Positions 4,519 through 5,609 of a DNA stretch of 5,609 nucleotides are shown here, one piece after another. Both the position numbers and the translations under genes were made by a program. The DNA is from an uncultured Bacilli bacterium (lineage in GTDB: Bacteria > Bacillota_I > Bacilli_A > RF39 > UBA660): contig CANRGQ010000066.1 of the NCBI GenBank assembly GCA_947630195.1, positions 1 through 5,609 of the forward strand, in the 5' to 3' direction. How positions within the stretch are numbered: position 1 is the first letter of the stretch; the number at the start of each line of letters is the position of its first letter. The notes beneath the pieces are model-generated. The model ran no database searches. It was not told where the DNA came from and saw nothing but the letters and a program-made list of their open reading frames with translations.

Positions 4519-5436
4519 TTAAATTTTAATATAACACTTTCCTTTTAAAAATTTCTTTATTTCTTCTATATTTTTACCTTCATAATAATCTATTAATAAC
4601 TTTTTAAATTTACCAGTTAGTTTATCTGGTATTACTATTAAACCTTTACCTTTACTTATTAAATAGTGGTTACAAAATATTACCGCACATCTTTTATTAC
4701 CATCTATAAATAATTGATTTTTCATTATAAATAATAATAACTCTATTCCTTTATCAACACTATCAATAGGTTTATTTATAATTTTATCTAATTCTTCTTT
4801 TACTTTGCTTTCTATTGGTATATTTGGAGAATATTCTGTTCCCGTAATTTTAACAGGAACACTTCTAATCATTCCAGCTGTATAGAAGAATCCCTCTAAA
4901 ACTATTTTATTTATTTCACATAATAAAGATAAATTATTATCAGTTAAAATAACATTCTTATTTAATATAAATTCCCAAGCATGTTTTAAATTAACTATCT
5001 TCATTATATCTTCACTAGTCATATTATTTACTTTACCCCCATAAATAATATTTTCGGTATCTAGGTAAGTAGTAGATATGCCCTCTAAAATAGCTTGTTT
5101 ATAGATAGTATCCGCTAAATGTCTTTTAGCAAAATCTATATTTAACTTAACTATATCACTTAACTCTGTATCATTATAATTTAACTTATTAAGTTTTTTA
5201 TTTATGTTTCTAATACTATTCTTTAATTCTTTAGCTAAAAAGTTATTACACATAATTAAATTATGCTTTTCTTCTGTATATTCCCCATAATATTTAGTTC
5301 TAGGTATCCCATCATCATTATAATGAACATATAAATATTTATCGTTTCTTATTTCTATATTTCCATAAAATAAACTATCTAACTCATGCGTTAAAAATTC
5401 TTTTATTTGAATTAATCCTACTATTTCTCTATTCAT
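4519..5436 (-). CDS. Fic/DOC-family protein with Gln in place of the catalytic His
   Basis: This is a 305-residue protein with the layout of single-chain, self-inhibited (class II) Fic proteins: an N-terminal region of about 100 residues of unknown role, an inhibitory-helix candidate KQAILEGISTTYLDT with Glu118-Gly119, then the Fic fold. GMIRSVPVKITGTEYSPNIP (188-207) is the usual flap region, and the catalytic loop is QLFIDGNKR at 241-249. Family members usually have HxFxDGNKR; here the His is Gln241 (codon CAA), while Asp245, Asn247, Lys248 and Arg249 remain. The Ser/Thr of the inhibitory motif is also absent (Gln114). Catalysis by the known mechanism is therefore doubtful; I recall Gln variants among Firmicute Fic proteins but cannot verify it here. 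The ATG at 5436 has AGAGG nine bases upstream; the ATG at 5445 abuts that site and is unlikely. Target unknown. Confidence 0.9.
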   Translation of the reverse strand: MNREIVGLIQIKEFLTHELDSLFYGNIEIRNDKYLYVHYNDDGIPRTKYYGEYTEEKHNLIMCNNFLAKELKNSIRNINKKLNKLNYNDTELSDIVKLNIDFAKRHLADTIYKQAILEGISTTYLDTENIIYGGKVNNMTSEDIMKIVNLKHAWEFILNKNVILTDNNLSLLCEINKIVLEGFFYTAGMIRSVPVKITGTEYSPNIPIESKVKEELDKIINKPIDSVDKGIELLLFIMKNQLFIDGNKRCAVIFCNHYLISKGKGLIVIPDKLTGKFKKLLIDYYEGKNIEEIKKFLKGKCYIKI

Positions 5437-5452
5437 ATACACCATCCTCTTT

Positions 5453-5500
5453 TTTATGTGAATGTTTTTATATATATTTATTAATTTTCTTTCACATAAA
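5453..5500. promoter_or_regulatory. 10-bp inverted repeat at the second Fic promoter (operator candidate)
   Basis: TTTATGTGAA (5453-5462) and TTCACATAAA (5491-5500) are perfect inverted copies 28 bases apart. On the minus strand one copy runs from the edge of the -10 box over the expected transcription start and the other ends just before the ribosome binding site. A dimeric repressor bridging both sites, or a leader hairpin near the ribosome binding site, would each fit; the first seems likelier because one arm spans the start point. Confidence 0.55.
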
Positions 5501-5528
5501 TTATATATTAATAATTATTAAAATACAA
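5500..5528 (-). promoter_or_regulatory. Promoter of the second Fic gene
   Basis: Minus-strand TTGTAT (5523-5528), a 17-base spacer and TATAAT (5500-5505) predict a start near 5493 and a leader of about 57 bases. The -35 box lies four bases from the tandem repeat array. Confidence 0.65.
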
Positions 5529-5532
5529 GATT

Positions 5533-5609
5533 TATTTAACGGTAGTTAATTGTATTTAACGGTAGTTAATTGTATTTAACGGTAGTTAATTGTATTTAAC
5601 GGTAGTTAA
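5533..5609. repeat. Tandem array of 20-base repeats, cut by the window edge
   Basis: Three identical 20-base units (5533-5552, 5553-5572, 5573-5592) and 17 bases of a fourth (5593-5609) follow each other without spacers. Each contains the interrupted palindrome TTAAC-GGTA-GTTAA. The period, close to two helical turns, would place sites on nearly the same face of the DNA, as in iterons or arrayed operators. The array adjoins the second Fic promoter on its upstream side. Its full length is unknown. Confidence 0.92.

Noticed and set aside
5533..5609. The 20-base tandem array as CRISPR
   Set aside because: Units are directly contiguous with no spacers.
1..5609. Alternative genetic code (UGA as Trp)
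   Set aside because: No in-frame TGA is seen in the real genes and the Trp codons checked are TGG; the window gives no support for recoding, though TGA is also not used as a stop by the main genes.

Overview
This is a very A+T-rich window with Bacillota-type signals: a methionine T-box leader, AGGAGG-like ribosome binding sites, and consensus TTGACA/TATAAT promoters with 17-base spacers. It suggests a low-GC gut-type member of the Bacilli, Clostridia or a Mollicutes-related lineage; this taxonomic reading is inference. Trp codons that I checked are TGG, and the main genes end in TAA or TAG, so nothing points to UGA being read as Trp. All protein genes lie on the minus strand, while all the proposed small RNAs lie on the plus strand.

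Region 1 (1-2290) is a housekeeping operon read leftward: promoter, T-box leader with an AUG specifier, a HAD-family phosphatase, then metG (methionyl-tRNA synthetase), whose 3' end is cut off by the window edge. Uncharged tRNA-Met should switch the operon on. The phosphatase has an unusual start: the good ribosome binding site and the conserved N-terminus point to an AUA codon.

Region 2 (2364-3330) is a two-gene toxin-antitoxin module: a small VbhA-type antitoxin overlapping a Fic-domain AMP-transferase with an intact HPFREGNGR motif, driven by a perfect-consensus promoter. The antitoxin has Ala where the inhibitory motif usually has Ser/Thr.

Region 3 (3350-4516) is the most unusual part. 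It holds four compact plus-strand transcription units, each a 17-spacer sigma70-type promoter followed at the expected distance by a hairpin. Three of them (3474, 3618, 4384) are copies of one family: an invariant internal element (CTCATTCCG ... GGGAGAGGG) held by a 9-bp stem whose base changes preserve pairing. I cannot match this to a named RNA family. Two of the copies flank a minus-strand gene for a small nuclease-like protein resembling the C-terminal tRNase domain of CdiA toxins. That gene has an odd translation start and no adjacent immunity gene.

Region 4 (4519-5609) holds a second, unrelated Fic-domain protein of the self-inhibited layout, with Gln replacing the catalytic His. Its promoter carries a 10-bp inverted repeat and lies just downstream of a tandem array of 20-base repeats, each containing TTAAC-GGTA-GTTAA, which runs off the window edge. 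Regions 2 to 4 together look like an accessory or defence-type island next to a core tRNA-synthetase operon.
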